NCBI GenBank assembly: GCA_905221605.1
Contig: CAJNDS010001646.1
Span: 678,315 to 706,115 of the forward strand
Origin: Symbiodinium natans
Taxonomy: Eukaryota; Sar; Dinophyceae; Suessiales; Symbiodiniaceae
Length of the DNA stretch: 27,801 nt
Reading direction: 5' to 3'
Under the pieces are notes generated by a model. The model was given only the letters and a program-made list of their open reading frames with translations. It did not search any database and had not been told where the DNA came from. Within the stretch, counting starts at the first letter, position 1, and each line of letters opens with the position of its first letter. The translations under genes and the position numbers were made by a program. Positions 18,404 to 27,778 of this stretch are shown in pieces.

Positions 18404-21400
18404 CATTGCGGTTGCCTGCGCGGGTGCGAAAATCTCCCGAAGATCGAGGACACAAATTCTGAAGACACATGGAGTCTAGGGCTGTGGCTCCGAAGAATGG
18501 TCTGCGCACCTTTGAGATCCTGGAACCCCTACCGTCGTCCTGGTGCTCTGGGTTTTCGGATTTCGAGCTTCGTTGGATCCTTTCGGATTCTTTAGGAGGA
18601 TCCCAAGATTCAGCCGGACGTCTTGGAACTTAGAACTTAATAAGCTTTCCGAAGCTTAAGCTTGAAGTTTTTTGAACCCAAAGGGCCAGGGCCGACCGCA
18701 ATATAGAGACCCCCCTAAATTTAAACACTTAGATAGAGACAGACCGCAATACCCTATGGGCTCGAGTTCAGCAGAAGTGTTTGAGGAAGCAGTCCGTAAC
18801 ATAATGAACGTTTCAGGCGCCGGTGTTTCGAATGCAGGTTTGGTGGTTTTTTCATGTGTGCAAAGAACATGAAGCCTCATGTGAACGAGTAAGGGCTTCT
18901 TCCAAAACGGCCATGTCTCGCCAAGCAGCCTTGCTGCGTTTGCTCCCACCTTTCGTTGGGAGGAGGTGCGCCGAATGTCGTGCTTCCAAGGCTTCTGAGC
19001 TCCGTGATCAAGGTAGAGGGTAGAGGGAAATACACATGAGTCGGAAACCCTAAGACCTTATGGCTTTATATGGCTTTATATATGTGTTTGCAAGCTGAGC
19101 AGCAATTCGGCAGGCAAAGCATCGAGCGCAAGCAGAGTGTCGTGGTCTCTGGGACTTCGGAGGTTCAGGCAAGGTATTCGCTTGCTTCCATATTGACAAC
19201 GGCCCCGAAAGCAGAGGGCGCGAAACCCCATAAGTTGACGCCATTCTTATGTTGTTGGAGCCACTTCGAGCTGAATCGAACGACTGCGCTCGGAAACCAA
19301 CCTCTTGGAGGAGCTACACACGCCGGAGTGGATCCCGGCCTGGTTTTTCAGCCAAGGCTGTCCTCGTCCAAACTGGGCTTTAGGAACTGTAGCGTTTCTG
19401 CGGGTTTAATGGTTCCACGTTGCTGGATTGTTTGAGGGGACTTTCTTCCTGTCGCAGGAAGCTTAATTTTGTTGCCGTCAAGCGTTGCAAATTGCGGTGG
19501 TTTCTGTTTTTCAAGCCGGCATAACCCCCAAATTTGCCGTCTCCTGCGAGCTCGAATTCAGAGTTTGAAACCCCAGAAATATTGTAAACCTAAATTGGCC
19601 CAAATCCTGATTACTCTTGAGAAAGTCCCGGGTCTTCATTACCCAACCCACTGCCAAGCCACGTGTTGCAAAGCTTCCGGCCCTTCCAAGGGTGGTGTGT
19701 GCCAGATGAGGTGAAAGAGATGATGCTGGACACCTGTTTCTGTTGGGAGGTTGGCTTACGTTCAGATTGAGATCGCCGAAAACGAATTCCCCCCCCCCCC
19801 TTCAAGCAGGATCATAGAACCACTCTCCCTCCGTGTTCGGGAGGAGAAGCAAAAAGAAGAACAGCTCGGCGGCAAACTCACTTTCTTCGACGTGGCTGGC
19901 CCCCCTGTCAGGCGGGGTGCTTGGGGGGGAGGATATTTGGGGCGCATGGAAGTTCTTAACGGATCCCATGTAGGAGTTCGTGAAGCTGCCGAGAGCTTTC
20001 CAGGTTCTTGTGGTGGGCCACGGTCCTCTACTGGTGTTACACGGTCCTGCTGCCCGGTTTGGCCTTCACCTTCACCGAGTGCTCAGGGAATGGCCAGATG
20101 ATGGCAACCTACGCGTCGTGGCTTTGGGCCAGCTGTGTACCAGTCTTCGCCGGCATGTTCATCATTCAGTGGTGGTGTCTCATGCACCTTTGGTGTGCAG
20201 TCCCAGAGAGTCCTTAGTTGTGGCTCTTGCATTCAGTTCGCGAGGGGTCCCGAGGTGAGACCTGCAAGATCCTGCAAGCAGCTTGTTTCTCCTGAGGTAT
20301 ACCATTGTACCGATGGTGCAATGGCTGGAGTTCCTGCCCGTGGGCCCCATCAAACAGCCTCCGTTTTGGCTCTGGCTGGGCTACAACATGACGATGAGCG
20401 CCATCACCATGACGGACGTCGTGACGCAGGGCTTCTTCTTAGCATCGAGCCTCCGCATGTTCACGTGCCAAGGCAAGGGGCCCGTGCGAAACCAAGTCTG
20501 CAGCGAGAGCTTAGAGGCCCCCACCCCCTAGAAACACCTCTGAGGCCCCGAAGCGGTTCTGAGCACCCATCCGCCAGGTTGGCACCACCTCGATGTTGCG
20601 TGGCAGGCGGTGTGGAGCCAGTCCATTTTGCACTGGATTCCACTCGGAACGAACCTGAGGCGTGTCCTGGGGTGTTTGTTGGGTGTTGAAGGCCACTTGA
20701 AGGCCACTTGAAGGCCACTTGAAGGCCACTTGAAGGCCACTTCATCCTCGCTTTTGGCTGTGGTTTTTTGTCGGGGGCATCTGGTGCTGGGGGCGATGTT
20801 TCCCACCGCCCCTTCTGACTGATCAGGCTGGTGCTTGTCCTGCCTTGGGTGGTGCTCCTGATCCAGCTTCCCTTTTTTGTGTTCTCCGTGCTGCCGGTGC
20901 CTTGGGTTTAGCTGGGGGGGGGGTTCGGGCATCCCCACACTGCGCATTCCGCAGATATTCCGCAAGCTTGTCGTCGGCTGTTGTCGTCTGCTTCTCTTCG
21001 GTCTGGCAATGCAGCTTGCGGAGACATCACGGGACTTGGGGCATGTCAGTCAGCCAAGGTGCGGGTTTGCTCCGAGGGCAATTGCGTGGCCTACGAATGC
21101 CGTGCAGTGACCCGGCATGCTGCTGCGTCTTCTTTTCCGCGTCGTTTGTTGTCTGACTGATAGGAAGCATGAAGAAGCGTGAAGCGTTGTGATCCCAAGA
21201 GTCCTCGGCAATGCCGGAGGGACATAGGCATAGGCACTTTTCAGAAGAGAAGTGTCCAAAACCTATAATGCAAAGCTCCACTGAAGCGGTAGTCAAGCCC
21301 CCGAGGAGAAGAACGGCTACTACGCCGTCGGGAGCACGCAGAGAATTTGGCACGCAGATGCGCTGAAGCCGTTGGCCCGCCTGAATCGGATGGCGCTTCT

Positions 21401-24400
21401 GAAATCTGTCCTGTCTCTAGAAGCGACCTGTTTTTTCCTCTGTCTAGACGGGTTCCTGGTTCTGGGTTGTTCTTGTTCATGAAGCCCTGAAAGCTCTTGA
21501 AAAGCTGTTTGAGCCAGAAGAGGAACGACGGTCAGTTCCAGTGGAGCGTCGCGCGGGCTGCCTGGCAGACTCTGCACCCAGCCGCAGACAAGACGCCTCT
21601 GGAGGCAGATGGGGATGCGTGGCGGGCCGTGCAGTTGCTGCGATGAACGTCCCAGCGTTTTCAGCCTGCACACGCACATGCACACTTACACAGATGTTCA
21701 AAGATAAGCAGGAAGAGAGACAATCGTGATTTTGAGGAGGTGGCCCGGCAGCTCCACATCTTGAAGATGGAGATGCGGCAGCTCATCCTGAGGGCGTCCC
21801 TGTTCATCCTGTGCCAGAACTGCACCAGACTGGAGGCGCTGACGAACGCGTGTAGAAGCTAAACAGCTCGAACCCGATAGTGTCCTCACTCTTTGGGGCT
21901 CGAAACGCCTGAAACTTGGGAACTCTCTAGTGCCCGCCCTTTGCGGCAGCAGTACACTCTCGCAGCGGACAAGCAGGAGGACTCATGTTGCAGGTGATAC
22001 CCAGAGCTTGCCATCGCACGCCGTCCTGTCCTGCGTCCGCTGCATCCCTGAGCCCCAAAAGCCTGACTTTTCCAAACCTTGGGGAGGTGCAGACGACATT
22101 CTTTGCCCTGGCGCGCATGGCGAGGCTCCGGGATCTGAATTCAATCGCTGGGCTTCGCTAAGCGGCTAAGGTCTGGGGCTGAGGTTCTGCAGCGCGGTTT
22201 TTCTGGCGCACGCTCCGCGCAGAGGTGGAAAGGCGACCTGTGGCAAGATGGCCTCTCCCTGGCCCTGACGCACCTCGCCTCCCTCTACGAGCTCTTCAGC
22301 TTGGCCGGGAACGTCTGGAAGGCGCGGGAAACTGCCAGGGTTCAGGGTTGCCTCTTCTCGTTTCTCCTGGGCTTCTCGTGTCAGTGTTGGCCTTCTCCAG
22401 TGTGCAGGTGCGGTGCCTTGTGAAGAGTTTTTGGGGCTTTTTGTGCTGTGTTTTGTCTCTGGAAGGGCCTATTTGCCCCTAAGCATGGAGGTTTTGGACG
22501 GTTTGTTTTTACGATTCCCAGTGCGTGCCAGTTGACCCTTTTGCACTCTTTGCTGCCTCGGACAGGTGCGGGACTTGAAGCTGGAAGCGCAGCTCTACGC
22601 CCAGCAGCAGGTGCCCACAGGGGGGGGGTTTCCCCAAGCTACACGCCACCAAAATCTCACGTTCCCACACTACCGCTACCCTGAATTCCCTGCCGAGCCC
22701 CCCCCTCCCCCAAACAGCTTGGTAACAGAATGGTAGGGTAGCGTTTGGGGTTTGCGAAGCCCACCAAAGCCTGGAGCAAGATCCTCCGTCCAAGAGCGCA
22801 GCTCAACCGACGAAAAGCCCCCACAAGCAAGGAAGTCTCAAGAAGAACCCCCCCCGCTAGTCCCTAAAGACCTAAAGACCCTTAACACCCTAAGCCCTAA
22901 AGACCTAGCAAAAAAAGCCCAAAACCCAAACTCAGCAAAGAGGTGGAGGCCACCGACGAGGGCAGCGCCAAGGCCGAGGCTGAGAGGCAGCACGCGGCTG
23001 TGAAGGAGGAGGTCAGGGAGATCTGGCACCGGGAGGTGGGTGGGGTGAAGAGTGCGGTGAGGGTTTAGGGTTTAGGGTTTAGGGCTTGGGGTTTGGGGTC
23101 TGAGGTTTGGGGCCTGTTTGGGGTTGAGAGAGTGGGTCTTGAGGGGCTTCCACCAGAATTGCAGGTCGCAGCGCGGTTTTGTGCGTGTGAGCTTCTCCCT
23201 ACAGGCGTGTGGCTGTACATTTCAGTGTTTGTTTCAGTGTGCTCACGCTGTTTTGGCTTCTTTTACTGCTACGTAATTTGGGGTTAGTGTTGTGCTTCTA
23301 AGTGTTAAGACTAAGTTCTTGTTCTCAAGAATTCTGATCGCGACTGCAAATGTCATCTCTTCTGTTTATTCATAGTATGACTTGTTTTTTTACCACCATT
23401 GATCTTTTGAAATTGTTCTTATTGTGCTGCTTCTCTGTCTCTGCGGAACTCTCTATCTGGCCGTAGTTCCATGTACCTGACTTGCATGGGCTCCCAGCCT
23501 TCGGCTGCTGGTTCCAGAATTTTTGGGATCCCCAAAAAACCCTAGAAAGCCCTTGAAAAGCCCTCCACAGCTCCCCCTGGAAGGTCTCCATCCTGCTGGT
23601 CGTGTGCTTCGCCTTTATCGTGCAGGTCCACGCCGGCGTCAAGCTGGTTGCGGCCCTCTTCTGGTGCCCCGATGCGGCTCCCTGGCTCTTTCTGCGCTGT
23701 TTTTGCTGTTTTTTTGGTGGTCTGTTTTTTTTGGTGCGGCTTGTGCTCCAACAAACATGCCTGGGCCCATCTGAACCTGAGACGTCGAACCCCCCACTGT
23801 CGCAAGTCAAGTGCTTGGGGCCTGTTCCAGGTCTGGAACTTCCCGAACCGCTGTGTAGATGTCCCGAACTTCTAGGCTCGTGCGCTCGTGCGCTGCAAGG
23901 CCACGTGCTCAAGGGCAGTTTTCTTCCCCAGTTTCCCTTGGGCTTCAGGTCTGTAGCGACGTTTTTGGCTCTGTGTGTCGTGGTCAGTCTTGGGTTCAGA
24001 CGTGGCACTTGGGGAGCCAAGCGTCTGTCCCTAGCACTTGGGGATGGCCTTGCAGTGCTTTCGAGCGGATGTAGCGCTGAATCGACCAGGGCATGGACAA
24101 AGACTTCCACAGCCCGAAGCACGGACAAAGACTTCGGCAGCCCGAAACTTGAAACCCGTAAGCAGACGAAGCATAACTTATGCCTAAAGTCGAAGAACGC
24201 AGCGGAGTCTGTGCCCTTTACGCCGCGCCTTGCCTTCCAGGGTGCAAGCGCCCCGAAGAGGGCGAGTGTCCCTGGAGACGGCTCGAAGTTGCACAGACTC
24301 GTTTCCCTCAAAGTGTTCTTGAAGTCCTTAAACTTAAGAGGGCTGCAAGAACAGCAGAATCCTTGATGTTCCTGCCGTTTTTCCGTCCTCAGTTTGCAAA

Positions 24401-27400
24401 AGGTGTGGGGTCAAGCTCATGCCAGCCGCACATGCAAGGCTTCTTTGTTGGCTGGGCTGCCATGAGTCAATGGGAATAACACCCGGGAGCATAGCATTGC
24501 TTCGACCCAGCCCCCACGTACATTTGCTAAGAGATGAAGCTGACACTTGCCCGAAGGCCTCAAGTATCCTCAAGTCCTCAACCTGCACGAGCATATCCCC
24601 TCCTCCAAGAGTTTTGTCGGGGCCTTCACCTTAATCGACCGAGAGGATCTGGAGTTGTGTGCGAGCTACTGGCCCCGGGTGGGCATGCTTAGTTCAAGAC
24701 AGCCCTTGAGCCCTTTACCCGCCCCTTAACCCGGCCGCAACAGGCCAGTCCAAGCCCAAGAGCCTCCAGAGCCCGCTGCCACAAAAGCCTCTGTAAGAAC
24801 CGAAGCCCAAAACATCGCTCCAACAAAAACCATCCAAGAAGGGATTTTTTCCCAGCGGTTTATCCAACCTTAAATTGCCCAAGAGTCCCAGAGCGCAAGC
24901 CGCCTGTGGCCCTCCATGGACCGGCTTTCCGCTTGCTGGCCGCTCCCCGTGGATCCCCGAGGTGCTCGGCTCCTCGGCTCGGAGATGCTGAGGAAAAAGG
25001 GGGTTTCGGAGGGCTTTAGGGGTTTTTAGGGGTTGTGGGGTTTAAGGGTTTAGGGCTTCAGGGCTGTAGGGGTTTATAGGGGTTTGGGGCTCTAGAGGGT
25101 TTATGGGGTTTTAGGGGTTTATTGGGTTTAGGGAGCATTCTTTCTGAGGCGTTGGAAGGGAAAACCCCCCCCCCCCCCCCCCACGCAATCGCAATCCATC
25201 TTACACAAACGGGCGGCGCGGCACTTCTGCGCCGCCGTTTCCGGGCTTTCCGGGGCAGACTTCTCCTTGGAGACCACCCCCTGAAGATGAAGAGACCGAA
25301 ACCCACGGCAGCCCAAAAAATTCTGCGCCAAGGCTGCCATGATCCTCCGGGCGAAGATGAGGTATGCGAACCATAAATCCCCTTAGGGTTCATTTGGTCC
25401 CCAGAGTTTGCAACTTTGGGATTTTAAGGGCTCTTGGGTGCCTGAGATGTCTTGGAGATTCCCTGAGAGCAACGCCTCCCACCAATGCCCCCAATGCCCT
25501 AGCCCTAAACATGCAACGTGCAACTTCACCCTTAGCACCTGACCTCTCGAGTTCAAGTCCGGTTCAAGCCCCCCAGGGCACCCACGAGCATGGCAATAGA
25601 CTTGTGCCTTCCCAGCTGCGTCGCGTTCTTGGTGTTGCACATTGGCGTCTTTGCTGTGCACGTGGCCACGACCGGGGCCCAGTTCGCAGCTTCCGCTTTT
25701 TCGTTAAGAAGTAGATTGCGCCTTGGATGGGTGTCCTGGCGGATCTCGGCTTCCGGGCCTTGAGGGGTTCAGGTGGCGGAATGAGAGATTGAGCCTTCTT
25801 TCTTATCGAGCATCGGGGGATCGTCGGTGGTGTTCTTGCCAGGCCCCTACGCCTGTAGACCCCCACAAGTATCTCAGACCCCCAGGATGGCTACGCAGGT
25901 AGCTTGTCGAAGGAGATGGGGGTTTCCGAAATTAGGGGTACCTGATTGGGGTCCTTTTTGCAAGGGAATCCCTTATCGGGCCATGAGAAAGGGATCCTAA
26001 GCCACCTCCTTCCTCTTTCTTTCGGGCCGTTCGGTCGTTTCACACAAGAGGGGGAGGCCTTCAAGTTGAGGCAGGGTTTAGGGTTTAGGGTTTGGGAGGC
26101 AGGGTTCAGGAGGCAGGGTTCAAGACGTTTAAGAGCAGGGCAGTGTGTGCGCAAGTTCAGGGTTTCGGGGCGCTTTGGGAACTTTTCGAACCTGACCGAA
26201 AACCTCTTGGACTCTCGGATCAAGGCCTGGGCCTTTTCCGGGCGTTTAGTAGTTTAGTAGCAGCGGCACAGAAGTAGATGGCACATCCTGCAGGCATTCT
26301 GCATGAGATCCTTTGCGGTCGGGGAGGGCACGGCGCTGCTGCGATGCGAGGAGGGTCATTGCAGTGGCTGCGCAGCGGAGGCATCGAGCGAGCCCCAGCG
26401 TGACAGCACCAGTTGGGACCCCATGGGCCTTGGTGCATGTACTTGGGCATCATGTCCCAAACAGTACGCGTCAAGGAAGGCGTACGAGCTTCATGCGTGG
26501 ACTTGCGAGCTGTGCAGTTGGGCATCCAGGGAGGTGCAACCCTATCTTGACTTGGTGTGCAAGTGCCTCATCTTCTACCTGGACCTGGCTTTAGACGTGC
26601 AAGCGATCATCTTCTTTATGAACTGTCACGAATATCAGTTTGCCCTTCTCAACTTGCTTGGTATCTTGCTTTCAAACGTCTACACCTTTGTCGACATGCG
26701 GGTGGTCGTGGGTACTGCAGGAGCAGATGCATGGGAAGCCCTCACGGCCGGCTACCTCGTACCTTTCAACTTACATTACGCGTACCTCACGGGACTGACC
26801 TGGGCATCCTGGCAGAAGGCGAGCAAGCAAAGCAGGCAACATGAGTCCGACAAGCAACGTGCGTCTCTCGTGAAAGCGAAACATCCACTTCTTCACTGCA
26901 GCAGGCTGGCAGAGGCCCTGATGGAAGCGTTCATTTCTTCCCTGGTGCAGTCGTACGCCCTTGCCCACCACAACGTTTCGCAGAAGACGGCCTACTTTAA
27001 CCTCACACAGGAGCAAATGGTCTACTTCTCTTTGGCGTTCTCCTTCGGCAACATGGGCGTTGCCTTGATGGGCTTTGATTCGGCCGAGGGGTTGCATCAC
27101 CTGCCAGGCACAGGCAGAAGCCAGGCCACGAAGCTGCTGGTGCTGGTCGTGCGGGTGGCCGAGGTGAGCTCCAGGATCACCAGCATCGCCTTGTTCAGTG
27201 TTTGCACGCGCGGCCTGATTCCCCTTCACTTTGCCGACGCCTGGCCCCAGCCCGTGCAGTTCCTGTGCAAGAGCTTCCTGCTGACGGCGGGTCCCTGCTT
27301 GGCCTCCCCGGCTTTGAGAAGTGTTTTCTCAGTTTTCTCTCTCGCTCTTTTTGGTATTTGTCTTGCAAGCTCCACAGGGTGCCAAGGGAGATTGTCTCAG

Positions 27401-27778
27401 TGGGATCTCAGCGGGAAAAACCGTGCGCCTGTTCCTTTTTTGACTTTCGCTCTGCAGGTTTTGATGGACTTCCTGGTGCTTGTCGTCTGGATTTGGGCGA
27501 GCGGTGGTGACACCGCAAAAGCTTTCCTCAGTGTGCTGTGCTGCATGAACCCATTGTTGGAAAAGGGCAATCCTTTTTCTGTGCGGGTGGACTTGTACTA
27601 TGCCTTTCGGCTGGGGGAGTTTCTCCTTGCAGGGTGCAGCGTGTACCTCGCACGACAGCCTCGAAAGTAAGCCTTTTGTTTTTTGGCGTGTGGTTTGCGT
27701 GCTCGATCCCTAAGAAAACACGAGCCCCGACAATAGTGTTTCAGGGCACCAGTGCTGTGCATGAACTCGGCAGCCAAG
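17266..27778 (+). CDS. Multi-exon membrane protein gene with XK-related-like C-terminal part
   Basis: I traced 16 exons, listed separately, whose phases match at every junction. Up to 27670 they total about 957 codons. All introns are GT-AG, from 58 bp to about 2.7 kb. The product is a multi-pass membrane protein. Paired membrane segments come early, followed by a charged coiled-coil-like stretch in the small exons near 22.6-23.0 kb and more membrane segments. A large C-terminal domain has the layout of XK-related proteins, some of which are phospholipid scramblases. The 5' end is not found and the gene probably runs past the window edge. The exon chain is inferred by eye, and some exons may be missing or have shifted edges. 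Confidence 0.5.
17481..17560 (+). repeat. Degenerate TTTAGGG telomere-like repeat
   Basis: GTTTAGGGTTTAGGGC is followed by diverged heptamers of type TTTCGAA, TTTAGAG, TTCAGAG and TTTAGGC up to about 17555. Two exact TTTAGGG units sit at the left end. Confidence 0.7.
17840..18090 (+). repeat. Degenerate AACTTCCTAA repeat
   Basis: Many copies of (G/A)AACTTCC(C/T)AA occur in two blocks, 17840-17915 and 18005-18085, for example CCTAAACTTCCAAAACTTC and GAACTTCCTAAACTTAACTT. They are interrupted by an unrelated GC-rich 85-bp piece (about 17915-18000). This is probably a simple-repeat relative of the CCCTAAA family. Confidence 0.6.
18375..18403 (+). repeat. (GT)n microsatellite
   Basis: An uninterrupted GT dinucleotide run of 29 bp. 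Confidence 0.95.
20004..20192 (+). CDS. Exon 2: two membrane segments
   Basis: The acceptor CTTTCCAG is followed by G then FLWWATVLYWCYTVLLPGLA, a hydrophobic membrane segment. A short polar loop (TFTECSGNGQ) leads into a second segment containing WLWASCVPVFAGMFIIQWWC. The exon ends at GTGTGC in phase 2. The out-of-frame 69- and 92-codon readings over the same DNA end at stops inside the intron. Confidence 0.6.
20297..20464 (+). CDS. Exon 3: Trp-rich segment and membrane helix
   Basis: After TCTCCTGAG the frame reads YTIVPMVQWLEFLPVGPIKQ, then PPFWLWLGYNMTMSAITMTD and VVTQGFFLASSLRMF. It ends at a GTGCCA donor in phase 2. The D-x-x-T pattern at the start of a hydrophobic segment recalls the D-x-x-x-D start of XK-like proteins, but this is only suggestive. 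Confidence 0.6.
20688..20742 (+). repeat. Five copies of an 11-bp repeat in intron 3
   Basis: GAAGGCCACTT is repeated five times without interruption (starts at 20688, 20699, 20710, 20721, 20732). Confidence 0.95.
20827..20896 (+). CDS. Exon 4: membrane segment
   Basis: After CTGATCAG the frame reads LVLVLPWVVLLIQLPFFVFS then VLP, a strongly hydrophobic segment. The donor is GTGCCT, phase 0. It is followed by the shortest intron, 58 bp, which contains a 10-G run at 20914-20923. Confidence 0.6.
20955..21058 (+). CDS. Exon 5
   Basis: After ATTCCGCAG the frame reads IFRKLVVGCCRLLLFGLAMQ, then LAETSRDLGHVSQP. This is an amphipathic or partly hydrophobic stretch ending in a polar tail. The donor is GTGCGG in phase 2. 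Confidence 0.55.
21694..21849 (+). CDS. Exon 6: charged then helical segment
   Basis: After ACTTACACAG the frame reads a Lys/Arg-rich start (CSKISRKRDNRDFEEVARQL), then HILKMEMRQLILRASLFILC and QNCTRLEALTNA. It ends at GTGTAG in phase 2 (GTAGAA two bases later is possible). Its phases match exon 5 and exon 7. The preceding intron is 635 bp. Confidence 0.55.
22225..22339 (+). CDS. Exon 7
   Basis: After CGCGCAGAG the frame reads WKGDLWQDGLSLALTHLASL, then YELFSLAGNVWKARETAR. It ends at GTTCAG in phase 0. The neighbouring AG at 22221-22222 is an alternative acceptor that would need phase 0 upstream. Confidence 0.6.
22566..22610 (+). CDS. Exon 8: 15-codon coiled-coil-like microexon
   Basis: Precisely bounded by CTCGGACAG and GTGCCC, it reads VRDLKLEAQLYAQQQ in phase 0-0. 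The heptad-like leucines and charged residues suit a coiled coil continuing into exon 9. Confidence 0.6.
22860..22915 (-). repeat. CCCTAAAGA repeats in intron 8
   Basis: Units CCCTAAAGA, CCTAAAGACC, CCCTTAACA and CCCTAAGC repeat in tandem. This is a degenerate minus-strand version of the TTTAGGG family. Confidence 0.65.
22943..23035 (+). CDS. Exon 9: highly charged helical segment
   Basis: After CAGCAAAGAG the frame reads VEATDEGSAKAEAERQHAAV, then KEEVREIWHRE. The Glu/Lys/Ala-rich composition indicates a cytosolic helix, together with exon 8 probably a coiled coil. The donor is GTGGGT, phase 0. Confidence 0.6.
23059..23100 (+). repeat. TTTAGGG telomere-like repeat in intron 9
   Basis: Three exact GGGTTTA units (GAGGGTTTAGGGTTTAGGG and one more) are followed by diverged CTTGGGG and TTTGGGG units. 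Confidence 0.85.
23584..23663 (+). CDS. Exon 10: membrane segment
   Basis: After CCCCTGGAAG the frame reads VSILLVVCFAFIVQVHAGVK then LVAALF, a hydrophobic segment or a re-entrant pair. It ends at GTGCCC in phase 2. The 254-codon plus frame and the 313-codon minus frame over 23.4-24.4 kb span introns and are considered chance. Confidence 0.55.
24612..24678 (+). CDS. Exon 11
   Basis: After CTCCAAGAG the frame reads FVGAFTLIDREDLELCASYW then PR. The donor is GTGGGC, phase 0. The preceding intron (23664-24611, 948 bp) has further short open frames but no phased exon. Confidence 0.45.
24894..24961 (+). CDS. Exon 12
   Basis: After GTCCCAGAG the frame reads RKPPVALHGPAFRLLAAPRG then SP. The donor is GTGCTC, phase 2. 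It is basic and proline-rich, probably a loop. Confidence 0.45.
25010..25137 (+). repeat. Degenerate TTTAGGGG repeat in intron 12
   Basis: About fifteen diverged units such as TTTAGGGG, TTTTAGGGG, TTTAAGGG, TTTAGGGC and TTTATAGGGG lie in tandem. Confidence 0.8.
25165..25182 (+). repeat. 18-C homopolymer in intron 12
   Basis: Eighteen consecutive C follow AAAA, close to the TTTAGGG-like array and 76 bp before the exon 13 acceptor. Confidence 0.95.
25259..25361 (+). CDS. Exon 13
   Basis: After TCCGGGGCAG the frame reads LLLGDHPLKMKRPKPTAAQK, then ILRQGCHDPPGEDE. It is basic then acidic, and likely soluble. The donor is GTATGC, phase 0. Confidence 0.45.
25569..25730 (+). CDS. Exon 14: membrane segment
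   Basis: After GGTTCAAG the frame reads PPRAPTSMAIDLCLPSCVAF, then LVLHIGVFAVHVATTGAQFA, a clear hydrophobic segment. The right edge is uncertain: GTGTCC at 25731 (phase 0, fits exon 15) or GTTAAG at 25703. A small extra exon at about 25859-25898 is possible but its phase does not fit. Confidence 0.45.
26068..26110 (+). repeat. TTTAGGG repeat and GGCAGGGTTCAGGA repeat in intron 14
   Basis: GGGTTTAGGGTTTAGGGTTT is followed by two copies of a 13-bp unit, GAGGCAGGGTTCA. Confidence 0.8.
26294..27666 (+). CDS. Exon 15: XK-related-like transmembrane domain
   Basis: After CATCCTGCAG a 457-codon frame is open. Numbered from the ATG at 26303, residues 46-71 form a Cys/His cluster, residues 84-105 read LVCKCLIFYLDLALDVQAII, and about six further hydrophobic segments follow. 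XK-like features are the LDLALDV start of the first helix, LAEALMEAFISSLVQSYAL (202-220), FSLAFSFGNMGVALMGFD (242-259) and LLVLVVRVAEVSSRITSIAL (278-297). In the XKR family, E-A-x-x-E-S-x-P-Q and an R-x-x-E-x-x-S-R segment occupy like positions. The acceptor at 26533 (before VQPYLDL) is an alternative start. A strong acceptor at about 27457 (CTCTGCAG) hints at another intron, but no phase-0 GTG donor was found. Homology is by eye. Confidence 0.5.
27667..27744 (+). other. Probable last visible intron containing the apparent stop
   Basis: The TAA at 27668-27670 lies inside a GTAAGC donor (CGAAA then GTAAGC). TGTTTCAG at 27737-27744 is a good acceptor. The length would be 78 bp. Confidence 0.55.
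27745..27778 (+). CDS. Exon 16, gene continues past the window
   Basis: In phase with exon 15 the frame reads APVLCMNSAAK and ends at a GTACTA donor. This makes the 27670 stop likely intronic. Confidence 0.45.

Larger units (their letters stand above)
17343..20003 (+). other. Putative long first intron or undetected exons
   Basis: The stretch contains telomere-like repeats at 17481-17560, AACTTCC repeats at 17840-18090 and a GT microsatellite at 18375-18403. It also has a two-copy TATGGCTTTA repeat near 19059-19080 and a 12-C run at 19789-19800. Short plus frames at 18750-18872 (MGSSSAEVFEEAVRNIMNVS) and 19751-19920 could be exons. I could not phase them into the chain. Confidence 0.35.

Noticed and set aside
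23370-24311. 313-codon minus-strand open frame
   Set aside because: It crosses exon 10 and its introns antisense. Composition is Ser/Arg/Pro-rich with no motif, and its end lies in low-complexity sequence. It is most likely chance.
23602-24366. 254-codon plus-strand frame
   Set aside because: It overlaps exon 10 in the same frame but runs on through the GTGCCC donor into intron. The phase of exon 11 fits only if the donor is used.
24470-24600. tRNA or other small RNA gene
   Set aside because: I scanned for A- and B-box-like pairs and cloverleaf stems and found none convincing here or elsewhere in the window.
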